From Vespa crabro (Eukaryota; Arthropoda; Insecta; Hymenoptera; Vespidae): a DNA stretch of 64,000 nt. Made by a program: the position numbers and the translations under genes. Positions 1 through 11,671 of the stretch are shown piece after piece. The stretch lies in the NCBI RefSeq assembly GCF_910589235.1, contig NC_060961.1:4828501-4892500 (forward strand), in the 5' to 3' direction. Each line of letters starts with the position of its first letter. Position 1 is the first letter of the stretch. The notes under the pieces are model-generated. The model saw only the letters and a list, made by a program, of their open reading frames with translations. It made no database searches and was not told the origin of the DNA.

Positions 1-573
1 TTGTAATTAGGAATTTCTTTTGGAGATTTTTTTTCTTTTTATATAAGCTATTAAAGGATCCTAAGGAAATAAAAATAAAAATTTTCGAAATTAACAAAAT
101 ATCTCCATACATGTTTCAATTTTATATACAATTTATATTTTGATGAAATAGGAGAAGTGAGTATCTACTACCAAAAAGGGGAAGCTTTTTTCGCCTGGGG
201 TTTAAAAGGTGGAGCCCTCTGCCCGGGTTGAAAGGTTGGTTTATTTTCGCTCACACGCGTGAAAGCATGTATGGTAGTATCCAGGTATGCACGTATGTGT
301 ATTGGAATACATGTAACAGAAGCGTCGCACTTGCGGTAGTGGAAATGGATCCGATGTTATTTACGGTAACTTTGTTTTCAAGCTCAGGTTGGTACGTAGA
401 TAGATGCACGAAACGTGATCGCTTGTTACTGGTGTAATACTCGATACGATGCGAGAACGATGGCTTCACTTCGATGGATGAAGTACATAGAATTCTTTTT
501 CTTTATTTCTCACAGCTTCGAACGATCATCGTTCCTATCCGATTAAATCTTTCTACGAATTGTCTATATTCTT

Positions 574-652
574 AAAAGAAAAAAACAAAAAAGAAAAAAA
601 AAAAAACAAAAAGAAAAAAAAGAGAAGAAAAAAAAAAGAAAAAGAAAAAAAT
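574..652. repeat. A-rich low-complexity tract
   Basis: Near-continuous A with scattered G and C; it produces a spurious Lys-rich frame. Confidence 0.9.
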
Positions 653-1100
653 CCACTTTTAATATCAAGCATAGGTTTCGCAAACTCGTTCCGTTCATTT
701 TCCGTGTGTATTTATACGCAAGGGATCTTCCCTACGAAAGCAAGATGAATTCGATAAACCATTCGCGAAACAAAATACAAGGTCTCTCGTCGCTCGTAAA
801 CAATCCTGACGTGTTAGACCGAGTGTATTTTTACGAGCGTGGATTAATAATAACGTGGTACATTTCACGCATAGGTATGTATATGCATATATGTATCTCA
901 ATCGTTGGAACGGCAACCTACCGATCCTAGCTAATTAACGGTCAGTTATCGACGATGCAGCGATGCTAAACACTGGCACCGTTGAGGTGCTACATAATTT
1001 CAGCCTCACCGAATCCCTTTATACGTGGCTCGCGTAAAACCGCAGTTACAGTTAATAATAAAGTTCGTGGCACTATGCCAGCTCTGATATACTACGCATT

Positions 1101-1160
1101 CTCCCTTTCTCTCTCCCTCTTTCTCTCTCTCTCTCTCTTTCACTCGCTCTCTCGCTCTCT
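1101..1160. repeat. interrupted (CT)n
   Basis: Pyrimidine tract of CT units with CG interruptions. Confidence 0.85.
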
Positions 1161-2550
1161 AATACCTTTTCGTACCTTCTCTATTTGTAGCTACAGTCAT
1201 GGTTGCAGGTAACGAGTCGGTAAAGCCGCTTCACGATTCGTACATAGTTTGTATATCCGACAGTGCATGATGCAAATATCCTGAGAGAAGAAAATAAAGC
1301 AAAACGGTGTCGTTACTTATGAATATACTAATTGTAATAACCTCCAATTATACGGCTAACAACACAAATGTCTTATTCGTATTATTTTCGAACTATATTA
1401 TGATACGAATGGAATTGAATTGTCGTATTTGTTTTTCATCTTTTTCAAGTTATGTCAGAAAATTTTAAATGAAATAGGAAGATATTTGATTTATCGTATT
1501 ATGTATATATAATTGTCTCTTTTTTTCTTTTTTTTTTTATTCGCGTTAGTTTATTATCGATACAGTTAAAAAGAAGAATAGTTTTATTTAGCAAAATTCG
1601 AAAACTTTGTGGTATATTCCGATATCATCTTGAAATTTCAATATACGAGAGGAATTTGTCGTGTAACTTGGATAGCACATTGTTTCGAAGATTCCAATGT
1701 CCGATGTCGTGATGATCTTTCGATCATGCCCGTATCTAAATTCTTCAAAATCCAGAAAATATCATTTACAAAGGTGCTTGAAGAAGATACGTAGAAGGAG
1801 AGAGAAAAAGGATAGATTTTTTCTTTTTCAAAGTAAAATTAACAATATGTCAATTATGCTGTAAGAAAGATTAAAAAAGTTTGAATAGAAAATAAATATT
1901 TTCTTTTTTTTCTTCTTACATTCCAATCGTAATTATTATTATTCACGAATAATTGTAAGGCTATTTGTTTAATCTTTTCTTTTTTCTTTTTAATTATAAT
2001 CTCTCTTGTAAATTAAAAATTTGTAATACAAATTCTAAATTCTTAAATTTTAAAGACCCCGTCATATATTATGTATTAACTTACTAGTCTCAAATTATCC
2101 GATACATTCGATGTTACGAATTGAGTCAACGATATTTAAACGAAGTTATCTCCGTCTCTTTCTCTCTTCGAACGGATGAACATTTTCAACGCGTTTTCTC
2201 GAGACTTGAACTCCTCCTGATGACGTCTGTTTCAACTCGGCAATTAACAACGTTTGCGTAGCAGCGACTTGCTTAAACGCTTGAATAGTCGTGCTACTGC
2301 TTTGAAATTGAGGCGGTTGTACGGCAACAGACGTTCTCGTTTGCCGCTTAAGATGTACGTTAAAAGAACGTATATCTCGTAGAACGGCACCTCTCTCTTC
2401 ATTTTCGTCTCTACGTAACGGAGGCTATAGCTAGATGACGACGACGAGACGAGACAAATTTTCATCCTCCTGTCTTGTTCGCTCAACTACGGATGCAGAA
2501 ACCGATAAGCAAGTTAAAGAGAGAAAGTTGTGAGATAGTTGAACTAGTTT

Positions 2551-2562
2551 CTTTCTCTCCCT

Positions 2563-2594
<32 letters not shown>

Positions 2595-2664
2595 TTTTCT
2601 TTCTATTTATTTATCATTCTTCCAAAATTTCATTTTAATATTTTTTTTTTTTTTTTTTTTTTTT
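2551..2664. repeat. (CT)n followed by T24
   Basis: CT tract at 2551-2603, then T-rich sequence ending in an uninterrupted T run at 2641-2664. Confidence 0.88.
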
Positions 2665-2728
2665 AAGATAGAAATGTCAAGAATATTTACTGATTTAAAT
2701 ATATATTTTCTTTCTCTTACATATTTTA

Positions 2729-2730
<2 letters not shown>

Positions 2731-2760
<30 letters not shown>

Positions 2761-2765
2761 GCTCG
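2731..2765. repeat. (TC)n microsatellite
   Basis: CT-rich tract following an AT-rich stretch. Confidence 0.88.
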
Positions 2766-3959
2766 CTCTTTCCGAGTATTTCAATGTTGACATATCGTCA
2801 TCGTTAATTATTTCATCCATACGTTACATTGAGCAATTAACCGAGTTAGTATACGGTTGTTAAATGGAGGTAAGGAATAGGTACGACATTGAGCCATCAT
2901 CTTATTACCCACAGGGGAATTGTAATTAATTAAACTGAGACAATATTCGAAATCGCAGAGGAATAATTCGGCATTTAATTGAATGAATAACGTTATTTTC
3001 TATTTTTGATACAGATATTCGACTTGAAGATCACTATATTCGACTAATTGAAATGAGTATTATAATGATAAAATGTTACAATATATTTATTATGACGAAT
3101 TTTATTGCTTTTTCCTTTTGTTTGTTTTTTTTTTTCATTTTATGATAAGTAATTTAATTTTACGTACTTGTATAATTTCAAACGATTCCGTACAAAGTTT
3201 TTCCTTTTTAGCCTATGGTCACATTGAAATCTTTAAACTGCAACAAAATAGGAACGTTCGATTTTTCTAAAAGTTTTATCAACGATAGTTCATAATTAAC
3301 ATTGGATTACATTAATCTGTTTTCCCTTGACCGTAGTTAAGCTCGAAATTCGAATGGCCTATCATTGTAATCGGAGTTTGTCCATTTGCTTTGCGGAATT
3401 ACACTTTAAGCAAAATCTATGAGAATAGTCTTTTCCTCGAATATTGCAATGAGAGCTTCTCTCAAACACATTCCAAGATACTCCTCAGAACGGACTAATT
3501 CGAATCGTTGAGAATTCTCGATCGCCTTTAAAAAGGAATCGTCAATTCGTTTAGCGATCGAACGATCTCATTCACTCGAATTAATTTCGGATTCGAATAA
3601 AATAAAAAAAAAAAAAAAAGAAAAAACTGAAGAAGTATTGTAACGAAACGATGCAACGTATCTTTTCATAAATATTTCAGGCATGTTAAAAGATATACGT
3701 TCCCTATTTTTTCGCGTTAACGAGCAACGGACTTTCATAAAAAGATACGTAGCTAAATCTACGAAATCTCGCGAACGATCGAACGAAGCTTTTTTGCCCT
3801 TCGTATTAAATACACGAAGGGATAAATGAGAAGAGACGAGATGAGAGCCGGAGTATTTGATAGGTGCGAAAGCAGCAGCATGGGCTGCTTGATTTGATGT
3901 GACTCTCAGTAAAGGAAGAACCGAACCGAGAAAGATAGGGTTGCATATACGTACATACG

Positions 3960-3966
<7 letters not shown>

Positions 3967-4010
<44 letters not shown>
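3967..4010. repeat. (AT)n microsatellite
   Basis: Uninterrupted AT repeat of about 44 bases, preceded by TACG/TACA tetranucleotide units from about 3948. Confidence 0.95.
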
Positions 4011-4013
<3 letters not shown>

Positions 4014-4930
4014 CATGTACAATTGGATGAGAATGCTCATACGTAAATGATTTACATACAATAAAAGAGAGATGAAAAATATCAGTGTACATCGGCAAAT
4101 GTGTTGTTTCTATGCATATATACGTGAATGTATCTGTATAATATAAAGTATATAAATATATAGACATACGTGCACGTGCTTTGGATTCGCTTTTCAATGA
4201 ATGCCAATATAAAGGCGGGTCGTCCCAAGCTTTCGCATTCTCAGCCACAGCGAGAGTGCACCGGCTGGGCTTGCCTTTATACACGGAGAAGCAGAAAACA
4301 GAACGGTAGCTCATTAGCGGTAACAGGGAGCCGAGCAAGAGAGGAAGCTCGTTATCCATGGATACACAAACCCAGAATGTATGTACGTACCTCCTTCGTA
4401 ATCCGTGCGGTACGATTCGAGTTGTCTGTATGTCTTGAAGCTTGAGCTTTCTACGGGCATCACCCCCTTTGAATTCAACCCGTACCCCTTGCAATCTATT
4501 TATCTATATATACATATACTTTTATATCTTTATCAAGTTCTCTTGGTAATCATGACTTGATGCTTTTAATTTAGTCATCGAACGTTTCCTTCTTTGTACA
4601 TTTTCTCTTTTATTCCTTTTCTTTTTTTTTTCCTTTTTTTCCTTTTTGTTTTTTTTTCTAGAAGTATTGGAGGAAAATATGGTTAGAATGATCAAGCAAA
4701 CAAAACTTTTTGAATTTAGCAAAGTTTCCAGAGGAGCGCTTTCCGGAGGATATTGATCCTACCGTGTGCGGTGTATTGTATAAAGGCGTAGTTCGTTTAT
4801 CGTTATAGTTGTCTTTAAAAAAAAAAAAAAGGAAAAAAATGAATAAAATAAATTGGTTAAAAGTGTATATTTAATTACAAAAGGGGTTATATCTATAAGG
4901 GTTATATTTTCGATTAATTTTTTCTTTTAA

Positions 4931-4977
4931 TAATTTCGTTCTTTTTTTCTTTTTTCTTTTTTCTTTTTTTTTTTTTA
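4931..4977. repeat. T-rich tract
   Basis: T runs interrupted by single C; low complexity. Confidence 0.85.
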
Positions 4978-5322
4978 ATTACGTTTTACAATTAGAAAAT
5001 AAATAATAAACAAAATTAATTGATAATGCAGAAGCTAACTTTTTGTTCTTTTAATAATAATAGAATATACAATATGGAAAAATGATATTATCGAGAAATA
5101 TCTTTTTTTCCTTTGGAAAATATTAAAAGATATTTGTAATTAATAACTTCAAAACTTTAATGAGCAAAAATGAATGATATTGTTGCCATATAGAGCTATG
5201 GACTATGCGATGACCGTTTTTAGGATGAATAATATTCTGTAAGAGGATTCTCCGCTTTTGCTTTTCGTGGAAGAACATTAAGAGGACGATTCTCGTTCGT
5301 CCTTGCTGTTGTTTAAATGCAA

Positions 5323-5355
<33 letters not shown>

Positions 5356-5361
5356 TTCTCT
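5323..5361. repeat. (TC)n microsatellite
   Basis: CT repeat with one G interruption. Confidence 0.9.
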
Positions 5362-5596
5362 ATAGCAGTACTCGTTGGGGCAGAGTTCCGCATCGACTTA
5401 ATCGTCAAGCGGCAGAGAGAATTTACATTCACAATGACACAATGCTCTGCTTACTGACAAATCGGTCGTTCACAGTCAGCAACGACATAACGAGGAACAG
5501 TAACGCGAATGGTCTTTTGAATCATAAAGACTATATCAAAATATCATAGTCTCTTTGTCTTTTCCCGCTTTAATTATCCAACGAGTTTGTAATTAG

Positions 5597-5599
<3 letters not shown>

Positions 5600-5640
<41 letters not shown>
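5600..5640. repeat. (AT)n microsatellite
   Basis: Uninterrupted AT repeat, about 41 bases. Confidence 0.95.
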
Positions 5641-5643
<3 letters not shown>

Positions 5644-6857
5644 AAAGAAAAAGTTGTTACCAACGATAATTAAAGTTTTTCTCTTCGTGATTTCTTTTTT
5701 ATTTCTTTTTCCCGTTAACAATTTGACTTTTAAGTCGACTTCGATATAATTATAATGTAATTATCTATATTGTAAAGGTATAAAATATAAGAAAATTTAT
5801 TGGATTTTGTGGATTGCCTTTTATCGTAGTTTTTTATTTTATTTGAACACGACTGACAGTAATTCTTATCAGTATTCTCAATATAACGAATATAACCATA
5901 ATCTAAGTTATTTCGAGTAACTGAGAGCAAGAAAAATGTAATCTTGACCGTTTAGGATTCCATCAACCGACAAGATCTATCGGCTCGGAAAATCATCGGC
6001 TTCTAGTCGAATAGGCCGTTGTCACTAGCTTCCTAGTAGTACAAGGATACCGTAACCAGAGGAATGCTCGTTCGCAGTAATGCAATAACTGTGGTATCGC
6101 GACTGCAAGATACCACGAAGGGCTGGCATTCAGATTGGTCGCATCTCCCGCCGGTAAACTTGGAAGCATTTGCGCAAGATCGATCGCGTCAAGTTTAAGA
6201 AGAAAAACGAATGATGTACGAGAATTACAAGGATACGACTTTTTTTTTGTAAATTGGAAAGTTTTTGATGAACACTTTTTGAAATCATTTCTTTCCACAA
6301 AAATCATAATTATTCGTATTTTATGTCGATAATTAATAATATATTGAAAAGGGAGACTAGCTTTGATTTTCGTTAAAAGTAAGAAAAATTCGATATTATC
6401 GATAAATATCGAAAACGGGTACTTCAACTTTTGCAAATCTTTTATTTATAGGTGAAACAGGAAATTTAACTTGCTCAAAGAGCATAGTCTTTCTCGAGTT
6501 AGTTCAAGTGTATTGCGATCGTTGATACAGTGTAGAACTATGAAGATATTATAATTTCTTACCGTCAAAAATGAAAGTTAAAGAAATTGAAAGAGAAATA
6601 AGATTATCGTTTAATTAAAATTAAATCACTTTTAGAGATAAATCAAATTTTTTGATATATCAATGATCTCCCAGATCGAGAAACAATATGATTTTCCTAC
6701 TTAGTTAATATATAAGAGCGAGATATAGATACTAAATTCTTGATTAGCCACATGTCAATATACACATAAGCGCAAAGGATAGCCATAGCCTTAAGTGCCA
6801 TCCTCGCGTATACTAGCTAGCGTAATCGAATTTGCAGGGATAGACCAATTTGATTAC

Positions 6858-6860
<3 letters not shown>

Positions 6861-6914
<54 letters not shown>

Positions 6915-6923
6915 AAGAGAAGG
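6861..6923. repeat. (GA)n microsatellite
   Basis: GA repeat with one GATA interruption. Confidence 0.95.
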
Positions 6924-8425
6924 AAATGGATGCTTCGACATTGCTCCGTGTAATATCAAGTCATTATTATAATACTTGCGAATGTAGCTTAATAAACGTT
7001 TATTTAATACGATCCACGATGAGAGAGTCAGGAAATTGGAAGAAATTTGATATACTTTTACAAGTTATGAATTAGTTAACTTTTCTGTTCCCTTTATTAT
7101 CAGATGTATCTACTCGAACTTATTGAAATAAGTTTACTCATTGAATTATACGTTCCACGCAAAACTATTTACAGCGAATAATTAACATGGTTTATACATT
7201 TGGCCCGTAAGTTTAACACGTTCCATAGTATTATCGACTTTTTATAAAGCTTGAACGAATAGAAGGTAATAATCACTTTTGCAATGTTTCATACTTGAGG
7301 GAGAAAATAAACGAATATCGATTGTTACCGTAAAAGCCATCAAGATATCTTTTTAATTTTTTCTTTGATCTCATCGCTGTCTCTTTCCCTTTTATTTTTT
7401 TTTTCTCTTACTTCTCTGTTCTCTCTCTTTTTCTCTTTCTTTTCGACACTGATGATCGCGAGCGATTATCAAGCCAACTTTTCTCGTATTTCCTCGTATT
7501 CGCGAGATTCAACTTTCTTTCGTTTATTAGAGGACGAACTTCTTCTTCTTATTTCGAATCGCAAGAATGAACAATATTTCTTCGATTTCTTTAAGAAGTA
7601 AAATATTCCCGATTCTCAATCTACTTTTTTTTTTCAGTCAACTCTTTAGCTTTGTCATTATACGAACGCTTTTCTTCGTTTGAGATTTTGTACTTTTGAT
7701 CCTTGAGAGACATGTTAACGAATGAATAATTTTTTTTTTTTTTTTTATGAAATAAGAAGCAGGAGAGGAAAGAAGGATGATACATTCAAGGACGTCACGT
7801 TCGATGATTTCCTCGTACCAATTAAAGACGTTCGAACGTTTTGACGAAATATGCCGACTATTGTTCCAGACAAAAGGGAAAAAGCGATCAAGTTCGAAAT
7901 ATACCTTTTCTTTGGGATTATTCGGGCATACTTTTCGTAGTAAAATGATTCTGTAAGTGATTCTTAAGCGTTTGTCTGCAGTCAGACACGTATACTTACG
8001 TATTTATAACTATATGTATGTATGACTAGTAAGAGTAAGAAGGCTTGGAATACCATGAAATATCAGGAATACGGCTCTTTTACGAAAGTACCGAGGTGCT
8101 GGATACAATCCAGAAAGCTCCTCTCTTTCTTCTTCTTCTTCTTCTTCTTTTCTTTTTTTTTTTCTTTTCATGCGCATGCGCGTGTAACTCACGTTTCCGC
8201 ACGTATGCCGCTGCACATTTCCCGCAATCTCGAAGTTTTAGAACGATGCAAAAATCGTTTCTCTACGAAAAGGAATGAGATACTTATCTTCCGTGTAACA
8301 GTGGACTTTCAGAGTGTATGATAGAGAAGATGCATTTTTAGAGAAAACTCTGATCCCTCTGGAAGGAAGTGATACCACGTTCACGTGATGTGAATTCTTT
8401 ATTTGAGAAAGATAGATTGTTATAT

Positions 8426-8475
8426 AGATAGACAGATAGATAGGCAGATAGATAGATAGATACATAGATAAATAG

Positions 8476-8511
<36 letters not shown>

Positions 8512-8525
8512 AGAGAGAGAGAAAG
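8426..8525. repeat. compound (GATA)n-(GA)n repeat
   Basis: Imperfect GATA/GACA tetranucleotide array to about 8493, followed by GA. Read on the minus strand it makes spurious Tyr-Leu-Ser-Ile peptides. Confidence 0.92.
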
Positions 8526-8836
8526 ATGGAGAAAATATTGAGTTCATAAACATATTTGATCATAAGTGATATTATATATTTCATTCATGATCACATATAT
8601 TTGATATATGTATATATCTGAGTATATATATATATATTTTTTTTTTATTTCTTTAAATATTTATTTAAATTAGTCAATATAAAATGATCAGTACAATAGT
8701 ATATTATATAGTAATATAAAATAAAATAAGATAAAATAAAACTGAAAGAGGGACAATGTAGGATTGTAGAAATTATTCATTTCAGTGAAATAAGAGTGAA
8801 AAGGTATGAGAGAGAATACATCCTTTCCGTATTTGT

Positions 8837-9088
8837 TTATTCGACGTGTCGAGCGTCGGTGGACTTGTTGGCCGGTTGGGTCAGTGCCAGACTTAGTATT
8901 GCTTCATAAATCCTTACCCAAGGAACTCCTGCATCATCTTGTATTGTGTCGCAAATAGTGCCCGCTTGCCCGCGTACCAATAATCGGATGTATCCGACAA
9001 AATTTATGGCCGATGCCTGTCCCTTCGAAAGGTAAAGAACGGCCGTGAAACTCGAAAGAAGCTCATCGAAAGCCCTTGGATATATTCG
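8837..9088 (-). other. unassigned open stretch with exon-like borders
   Basis: Between two in-frame stops (TAA at 9089-9091 and 8837-8839) the minus strand is open for 83 codons with no Met start. Inside it, a tract ending ctttacctttcgaag precedes 9022, and gtaagg follows 8918. This would be a 105-base, phase 0-0 exon encoding 35 residues, including GYIRLLVRGQAGTICDTIQD. The patch is GC-richer than its flanks. The residues have a superficial G-T-I-C-D resemblance to scavenger-receptor Cys-rich domains, but the other hallmark cysteines are absent. I do not recognise the gene; chance remains likely. Confidence 0.2.
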
Positions 9089-9846
9089 TTAATCTTGCAG
9101 TGTTTACTTATCGTAAAGAAATCTCGATATTTTATATCAAAATGTGAATTCAAAAAAAATCATTCCGTTTATCAGAAATTATTATATGTTTTTTCGTTAA
9201 AGCATATAATAATAATTTCTACTCTTACGAATTAGAAATTGTTTTTCAAGAAATTCTCTTGCTCCGTTATCGACTAATAAGGAAGCATTAGGGGATTGGA
9301 TCGTTAATTATAATTATCGATGGCTATTCATATAAGAAAATTGTATTAGTGATCTAAGATTTGACCAGGTTTGAGAGAATAAAAAAAAGAAAAAAAAAAG
9401 AGATATTAGTTAAAGCTTTAGTTATGAATGATCTTTAACAATGAACACAATTTTATTTATTTTTTTTTTTCTTTTTATTCTGAAATTATATTCATTAACC
9501 GCTTTACGAAACACGAATGAACGAGATCATTGATATTATAACGATAGATAAAGAAAATAAATTTATTAATATTAGATTAAGACAAATAATCTTATAACAT
9601 TGTAACTAAGTAATTTAAATCCATAAAAAGATTTGAATCTATTAAAAGGTCCAACATTTTATACGGTTAAAGTTCACTTGAATCGTAGGGTTGCTAAATC
9701 CTAAAGGGTTTTCGTAGCGCGGAAAAGGATAGATCCACTCATTCGTTTCCCATTTCAAGAAACTCTACAACTCCTTTCCATCAGTTTCATCTCGCATTGG
9801 TAGAAACTTACCGGTGGATCAAAGTCTGAAGACGAGTCGTCGAAGG

Positions 9847-9897
9847 CGTGTGTGTGTATGTGTATGTGTGTATGTGTGTATTTGTGAGTATGTGGTG
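9847..9897. repeat. (GT)n/(GTAT)n tract
   Basis: Purine-pyrimidine alternating GT-rich tract that could adopt Z-DNA. Confidence 0.85.
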
Positions 9898-9924
9898 TAT
9901 CTAAAGGAGAAAAGAAAGATGAAG

Positions 9925-9941
9925 TGAGTGAGAGAGAAGGA

Positions 9942-9983
<42 letters not shown>

Positions 9984-9985
9984 AA
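9925..9985. repeat. (GA)n microsatellite
   Basis: Imperfect GA at first, then pure GA. Confidence 0.92.
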
Positions 9986-10088
9986 TGGTAGAGGAGGTAT
10001 TGAGGTCGGATGCGAGAGGCGTCGTTGAGGGTGGAAATATAGGGAAAAAGACTCGGGGAGAGAAGATCTGGAAGAGAGGAGTAAAGTT

Positions 10089-10150
10089 CTCTCTCTCTCT
10101 CTCTCTCTCTCCCTCTTTCTCTTTTTCTTCCTTCCTCTCTTTTCTTTCTT
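10089..10150. repeat. (CT)n pyrimidine tract
   Basis: Pure CT then CT/T-rich; together with the GA tract 100 bases upstream it forms an imperfect inverted pair. Confidence 0.9.
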
Positions 10151-10645
10151 CTTCACTCCCCTCTAGTTCACGCATCGACGCCTCTTCACCGCGAATGCGA
10201 ATCGCTTGCTAAGGCGAAATGCTTGACGAATGATGAACCGGTTTCGCTAGCATGAACGGAGGAAGAGAGCAAGAGAGGGTAACGTGGAATGAAATAAAAT
10301 CGAGCGTTTCGCGGGTGATGAACCGTGATGACGAGTTGCGATAAAGGAGCGAGACGGCATCGTGAAGATGTATGAATTTAGGATAACCAAAAGTACCTTA
10401 CGAATTCGTCGTCTCGTCGCTCGCTTTACGGAGCTGGAAAAAGAGCGGTGCGTTTCTTTTTTCCTTCTTCCTTTTTTTTTGTTCTTTCTTTTTCTTTTCT
10501 CTCTCTCTCTCTTTTTTTTTTCTTTCCGAGGAATAAATGAATTTATGGATTTCGAATAGGACGAGAGAGCGTGCTTTGAATAAAATAATGTATAATTTGT
10601 GAAATATTAAATGAATGTTTTCACTTAATTTGATATATTTCATTT

Positions 10646-10647
<2 letters not shown>

Positions 10648-10685
<38 letters not shown>
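10648..10685. repeat. (TA)n microsatellite
   Basis: Uninterrupted TA repeat. Confidence 0.94.
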
Positions 10686-10687
<2 letters not shown>

Positions 10688-11022
10688 TTATTATTATCTA
10701 TTCTTGTTTTAATTTTTATATATTTTCGCATTTAATTATTAATAGGTATTATTCGTCGAACGATGACCACGTTTCTACATATGCATCGAAGAAGAAGGAA
10801 GAAGTAAAATCCAGCTTACTCATTCGTAAAGGCATCGCCGTAGTGATATCGCGATTCGCATCTCTATTTAAAGTCGGACACTAGACAAATGTTAGCATTC
10901 GCGCTTCCCATTCGTACTGTTGGGAATCTAGGTACGTTCCTGTGTGAGGCTATATCTACGAATATGGATACGCATTTGAAAGACATCCGAAATGGAGCGC
11001 TTGGAAATTTTTCTACTTTCCA

Positions 11023-11045
11023 TAGAGAGAGAGAGAGAGAGAGAT

Positions 11046-11122
<77 letters not shown>

Positions 11123-11159
11123 AAGAGGAGGAGGAGAGAAAGGAAGAGAGAGAGAGAGA
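11023..11159. repeat. long (GA)n block
   Basis: About 137 bases of GA with GATA, GACA and GGA interruptions, among the longest GA blocks in the window. Confidence 0.93.
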
Positions 11160-11605
11160 TGGAAAAAGAAAAGGGCGAAGATGTGCAAACGGAACGGAAA
11201 GCCTTCTAGGCGTGGGAAACTCTGCTTTTGACGTATCTCGACGTCACGGAAAAGAATATGCCTTCTTTTTTCTGTTTGCAATTATTTGTTTCAAAGAAGA
11301 AAGCTCCGTGTTTCTACGATATTTTTTAAATTTCCTTTATCCATCGTGTCTTTTATGATAAACGTCGATATCTATCAAGAAAGATGAGGAAAATTGAATG
11401 GGACAACAACGATCTCGCTTTGAATAGAATATTTCCTCTTTTTCTTTTTCTTTCTTTTTTTTTTATTGCACATTTTCTTTCGCTCTTTTTTTTTTTACAG
11501 AGCGTATATAGCTAAATAAAAATCGAACGTGTCACAGGCATAAATTTTGAATGATTTAAGTCGTTCTCCTGGTGGTTATTATTTCTTGATGACTGTGGTA
11601 ATATA

Positions 11606-11613
11606 TTTTTATT

Positions 11614-11663
<50 letters not shown>

Positions 11664-11671
11664 AATAAAAA
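11606..11671. repeat. perfect 66-bp palindrome with (TA)n core
   Basis: The left arm starts TTTTTATTATTATAA and the right arm ends TTATAATAATAAAAA. Together with the TA core between them they form a perfect inverted repeat, so one strand can fold into a hairpin. Confidence 0.95.

Larger units (their letters stand above)
1..3966. other. noncoding sequence with simple repeats
   Basis: No exon is supported on either strand. It contains an A-rich run (574-652), CT-rich tracts (1101-1160, 2551-2603, 2731-2765) and a T24 run (2641-2664). Slightly GC-richer patches lie at 181-500, 780-1260 and 2100-2560. Open frames here are short and read low-complexity DNA. Confidence 0.6.
4011..8836. other. noncoding sequence with simple repeats
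   Basis: A GC-richer patch at about 4180-4470 has TATAAAG-like boxes on both strands but no recognisable product. CT, AT and GA tracts lie at 5323-5361, 5600-5640 and 6861-6923, and a GATA/GA compound at 8426-8525. A minus-strand open frame at 5993-6170 ends in a hydrophobic stretch but has no good acceptor, so I do not call it. Confidence 0.55.
9089..11605. other. noncoding sequence with dense microsatellites
   Basis: It contains a GT/GTAT tract (9847-9897), GA (9925-9985), CT (10089-10150), AT (10648-10685) and a 137-base GA block (11023-11159). The long Arg-Glu and Leu-Ser open frames here are repeat translations. 10000-10440 is somewhat GC-richer. Confidence 0.6.

Noticed and set aside
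4190..4260. TATAAAG boxes as a core promoter
   Set aside because: The box exists on both strands, but initiator spacing is off by several bases and no transcript-like sequence follows.
3568..4494. 308-codon minus-strand open frame
   Set aside because: It is the longest open frame, but it crosses an AT microsatellite (Tyr-Ile run) and low-complexity sequence. It has no recognisable domain and the residue make-up is not protein-like.
9755..10212. Overlapping open frames rich in Arg-Glu and Leu-Ser
   Set aside because: They are translations of GA and CT microsatellites on either strand.
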